Assembly: GCA_016764835.1 (NCBI GenBank)
Contig: JAESRD010000247.1
Coordinates: 1 to 6,945 of the forward strand
Origin: Paracoccaceae bacterium
Lineage (GTDB): Bacteria > Pseudomonadota > Alphaproteobacteria > Rhodobacterales > Rhodobacteraceae
Reading direction: 5' to 3'
Length of the DNA: 6,945 bases
Shown here: positions 5,709-6,945 of the stretch, in pieces
Layout of the letters: every line of letters starts with the position of its first letter
Position numbering within the stretch: position 1 is the first letter of the stretch
Program-made: the position numbers and the translations under genes
Notes under the pieces: model-generated
What the model was told of the DNA's origin: nothing
Databases searched by the model: none
What the model saw: the letters and a program-made list of their open reading frames with translations, nothing else

Positions 5709-6349
5709 TCCGCCTGACCAGCAGGGCCACAATTTTGTTGAGCTTTGACGGCAACCATATCCGCATCCCCAATGCGACGGTCTTCAAAAGCCGGATCGTT
5801 AACTACACACAAAACACCGAACGCCGGTTCAAGTTTGCACTGATTGTCGAGCAAAATAGTGACCTCGCCGAGGCCATGGAGATCGCCCGCTCAACCGTGC
5901 AGGCCCTGCCCTTTGTCATAGACCAGCCCGCCGCCTCGTCTTGGCTCGGCAATGTCTGCAAGGGCGGCATTGAAGTCACGGTCGTCGGCTGGGTTAACCA
6001 GCGCGACACATCGCTTGTGCGGGCGCGTGGTGAGGCGCTGCGCTTGGTCAAGCAAATGTTTGAGGCAAATGGCATTAATCTGGCTGACCCCACCCTGCGG
6101 GTCGCCCTGTCGTCTGACAGCCTTGGGCTGCAAACAGCTTTCGCTGCGCCAGCATCTGGCACTGCGGCAAGCACACCGGCCACGGCAAAGCAGCCCGCCC
6201 GGGCAGTCACCAAAAAGCCAGTGATCAAGCCATCTGATATCGGCACCGTCACTGCGCAGAGCGAAGATGAATTGGACAAAATTATCGCCGCAGAGCGCAA
6301 CCAAGGCGTCGCTGAAGATTTGCTGAGCGGCGATGCGATGCATGAGTAG
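5603..6349 (+). CDS. C-terminal part of the channel: pore helix end and cytoplasmic MscS domain
   Basis: This frame yields 248 residues from a GTG at 5603, but no ribosome-binding site precedes it and family text continues upstream of it, so it is the downstream half of the broken gene rather than an independent one. It starts VRDTVENYIASILLSIRQPF, the end of the MscS pore helix, then carries the beta domain (DTIEINGDEGKVIRLTSRAT), the IPNATVFKS motif (272-280 of the restored protein) and the alpha/beta C-terminal domain. The last 80 or so residues form a low-complexity Ala/Thr/Pro/Lys linker and an acidic end (SEDELDKIIAAERNQG) not needed for the channel fold. Confidence 0.6.
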   Translation: MRDTVENYIASILLSIRQPFRPNDTIEINGDEGKVIRLTSRATILLSFDGNHIRIPNATVFKSRIVNYTQNTERRFKFALIVEQNSDLAEAMEIARSTVQALPFVIDQPAASSWLGNVCKGGIEVTVVGWVNQRDTSLVRARGEALRLVKQMFEANGINLADPTLRVALSSDSLGLQTAFAAPASGTAASTPATAKQPARAVTKKPVIKPSDIGTVTAQSEDELDKIIAAERNQGVAEDLLSGDAMHE

Positions 6350-6363
6350 TATTTTTCGCAAAA

Positions 6364-6382
6364 CGGGGCTTGAACAGCCCCG
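6364..6382 (+). terminator. Hairpin between the channel gene and tRNA-Gln
   Basis: CGGGGCT (6364-6370) and AGCCCCG (6376-6382) form a perfect 7-bp stem with a five-base loop, 15 bases after the channel stop; an A-T pair can extend it. No T-run follows on the + strand. On the minus strand the stem is followed by TTTT and a further AAAAA-rich stretch, so as an intrinsic terminator it faces leftward better than rightward. It may work as a weak two-way terminator. Confidence 0.45.
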
Positions 6383-6398
6383 TGCTTCGGCGTATTGA
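6370..6398 (+). promoter_or_regulatory. Weak candidate promoter for tRNA-Gln
   Basis: TTGAAC (6370-6375) and TATTGA (6393-6398), spaced 17 bases, match consensus at 4 and 3 of 6 positions. Initiation near 6405 would place the transcript start about five bases before the mature tRNA. The -35 box lies in the loop of the preceding hairpin. The match is weak; the distance to the tRNA is the main support. Confidence 0.25.
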
Positions 6399-6409
6399 GC
6401 GCAACGAGT

Positions 6410-6484
6410 TGGGATGTGGCCTAGCGGTAGGGCACCTGTTTTTGGTACAGTAGATCGTAGGTTCGAATCCTACCATCCCAGCCA
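6410..6484 (+). tRNA. tRNA-Gln (anticodon TTG)
   Basis: The 75-base cloverleaf is complete. Acceptor arm TGGGATG (6410-6416) pairs with CATCCCA (6474-6480); the D arm has AGCGGTA in its loop; the anticodon loop TTTTGGT (6440-6446) holds TTG at 6442-6444; the T arm GTAGG/CCTAC encloses TTCGAAT (6462-6468). Discriminator G6481 is followed by an encoded CCA (6482-6484). The weak U1-A72 first pair is a known identity mark of tRNA-Gln. The outermost anticodon-stem pair is a C-U mismatch (6435 with 6451). A T-rich run (6486-6495) right after the gene could help termination. Confidence 0.96.
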
Positions 6485-6726
6485 ATTTTCTTTTTGTGTG
6501 ACGTCCGGCGTGAATTGCGACTCGTCCGCCGAGAAACGCGCCTTTTGCCCGTTAAGAGCGTAAACTAGGGTAAAATCCAACATTTTGGTTACTTAACTGC
6601 TGACAACTCATCATCGCCAGCCAGACAAAAACTGCCCCCATGAGTGGCAAAATGTTCCCATTCTAAATAGTCAGATTCGACACATCAGGCAGTCATTCGC
6701 TGCAGGTGCAACAGTATGGGTGAAAG

Positions 6727-6768
6727 CTGAGGAAGCGGACCTTCCAACACCTCAGGGAATTATTTTTT
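6727..6768 (+). terminator. Hairpin followed by a T-run
   Basis: CTGAGG (6727-6732) pairs with CCTCAG (6750-6755), and GGAAG (6731-6735) can instead pair with CTTCC (6741-6745) as an inner stem. Six T residues (6763-6768) follow eight bases later. The shape is terminator-like, but it lies inside the open frame 6597-6881, so either the frame is not a working gene or this structure is incidental. Confidence 0.3.
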
Positions 6769-6820
6769 GTGGCTATTTGATGACCGACAAAAGGATCAGT
6801 TGCTCTGCGGCTTCTAAGGT

Positions 6821-6855
6821 CTCCGAAAACTGGCAAAATTACAGAATTTTCGGAG
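6821..6855. repeat. Perfect 9-bp inverted repeat just left of the insertion sequence
   Basis: CTCCGAAAA (6821-6829) and TTTTCGGAG (6847-6855) are perfect complements separated by 17 bases. One bulged T allows a further GG/CC extension. Within it AAAATT (6835-6840) and AATTTT (6845-6850) form an alternative small stem. It ends about six bases before the presumed element end, so it may be a terminator of lost neighbours or a target feature. Confidence 0.5.
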
Positions 6856-6861
6856 CCTCGT

Positions 6862-6945
6862 TGTTTGATCCCAAGGTTTGATGGTCCAATCTGTTCGTTG
6901 GAATAGAAGGAAGCACTATGGGACAGATACGTCTCGGTTGCGCCA
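6862..6945 (+). mobile_element. Left end of an IS481-family-like insertion sequence (partial)
   Basis: The transposase start at 6918 resembles IS481-family proteins I recall from Rhizobiales, and such elements usually begin with TGT a short distance upstream. TGTTTGATCCCAAGG at 6862-6876 is the best candidate tip, 56 bases before the start codon. The right end, the second terminal repeat and the target duplication lie outside the window, so the exact boundary is inferred. Confidence 0.5.
6918..6945 (+). CDS. Transposase, IS481-family-like (N-terminal nine codons only)
   Basis: ATG at 6918 follows a good ribosome site, AGAAGGAAG (6905-6913). Only MGQIRLGCA is visible before the window ends. 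From memory this opening matches DDE transposases of the IS481 type, whose N-terminal part is a helix-turn-helix that binds the element ends and whose later part carries the DDE catalytic core. Nine residues are thin evidence, so the family call rests on recall of this unusual opening plus the element-like upstream sequence. Confidence 0.6.

Larger units (their letters stand above)
4953..6349 (+). pseudogene. BON-domain MscS-family mechanosensitive channel, frame broken by an apparent one-base deletion
   Basis: Two overlapping frames together make one MscS-like protein of 465 residues. The first frame runs well to GAAGIV (residues 205-210, ending at 5582) and then turns into nonsense (DWPLVLRC...). 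The second frame, read back from 5603, continues LAFGFAVRDTVENY. Adding a single G between 5582 and 5583 would restore GAAGIVGLAFGFAVRDT, the usual pore-helix text of the family. The break falls in the pore-lining helix, so neither half could form a channel by itself. Restored order: signal peptide (1-26), BON domain (about 41-110), TM1 (about 132-156), TM2 (about 172-192), pore helix (about 197-233), cytoplasmic MscS domain with IPN (272-274), and a Pro/Ala-rich tail. Its role would be release of solutes under hypo-osmotic stress. A sequencing error is as likely as a true mutation; the rest of the gene shows no decay. Confidence 0.8.
6485..6861. other. AT-richer stretch after the tRNA with no complete gene
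   Basis: About 380 bases separate tRNA-Gln from the insertion-sequence end. No frame on either strand has a normal start and more than about 55 codons. GC is about 45% over 6541-6900 by hand count, against roughly 60% in the genes to the left. It holds one open frame without a proper start (from 6597) and two inverted repeats (6727-6755, 6821-6855). The change in composition directly after a tRNA gene suggests acquired DNA; no integrase and no repeat of the tRNA 3' end is seen inside the window. Confidence 0.5.
6597..6881 (+). pseudogene. Possible gene remnant, open for 94 codons, running into the insertion sequence
   Basis: The frame is open from just after a TAA (6594-6596) to TGA (6879-6881). 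It lacks an ATG near its beginning; CTG codons at 6597 and 6600 and a GTG at the VWVKAEE position are the only early options, none with a good ribosome site. The text reads like protein, for example SFAAGATVWVKAEEADLPTP and RIFGASLF, and purines (especially G) dominate first codon positions over the later two-thirds. I do not recognise the family. The last six or seven codons would be insertion-sequence DNA if the element begins near 6862, so the original gene probably continued and was cut. It could also be a chance open frame in non-coding DNA. Confidence 0.3.

Noticed and set aside
6282..6485. Minus-strand open frame of 67 codons beginning MAGMVGFEPT
   Set aside because: It is the antisense of tRNA-Gln plus the end of the channel gene; this peptide text is a known false-gene pattern over tRNA genes.
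1..6945. CRISPR array, toxin-antitoxin pair or defence operon
   Set aside because: No regularly spaced direct repeats and no small gene pairs were found on reading; the genes present are transport, polysaccharide and channel functions.

Overview
The window reads as an alphaproteobacterial chromosome segment, probably marine or rhizobial/rhodobacterial in kind. The basis is the protein families (KpsT/KpsE homologues of the type I recall from Rhodobacterales and Rhizobiales, a BON-MscS channel, a Cys-type KdsA), a GC content near 58-65% in most coding lines, and an IS481-type transposase start of a kind I recall from Rhizobiales. The genus cannot be fixed from this sequence alone. All genes are on the + strand.

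Layout. 1-78 is the tail of an unidentified membrane protein, followed by a hairpin at 124-139. 235-1518 is an NhaA-family Na+/H+ antiporter of a subtype that differs from E. coli NhaA around the pH-sensor helix; a hairpin terminator follows. 1705-2358 and 2342-3973 are an overlapping pair encoding the ATPase (KpsT/BexA/CtrD type) and the membrane-periplasmic co-polymerase (KpsE/BexC/CtrB type) of a capsule ABC exporter. 4038-4871 is kdsA, which makes Kdo-8-phosphate, the precursor of lipopolysaccharide Kdo and of the Kdo linker in group 2 type capsules. These three genes therefore look like a surface-polysaccharide unit, but the permease partner (KpsM) is not in the window. 4953-6349 is a BON-domain MscS-like mechanosensitive channel whose frame is broken by an apparent one-base deletion next to position 5582. 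6410-6484 is tRNA-Gln(TTG) with an encoded CCA.

The right end (6485-6945) has a different character. It is AT-richer (about 45% GC over 6541-6900 by my hand count), has no complete gene, and carries two strong inverted repeats and a 94-codon open frame with no normal start. That frame runs into what looks like the left end of an IS481-family element, whose transposase begins at 6918 and leaves the window. This looks like the start of an accessory region just downstream of a tRNA gene.

Regulatory structure. Two spots stand out. The kpsE-kdsA spacer can fold so that the kdsA ribosome-binding site pairs with bases directly after the kpsE stop codon, which suggests translational coupling. A near-consensus sigma-70 promoter for the channel gene lies inside the loop of the kdsA terminator-like hairpin. 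I did not find a CRISPR array, an rRNA gene or a clearly new defence system; the most unexplained DNA is the 6485-6861 stretch.
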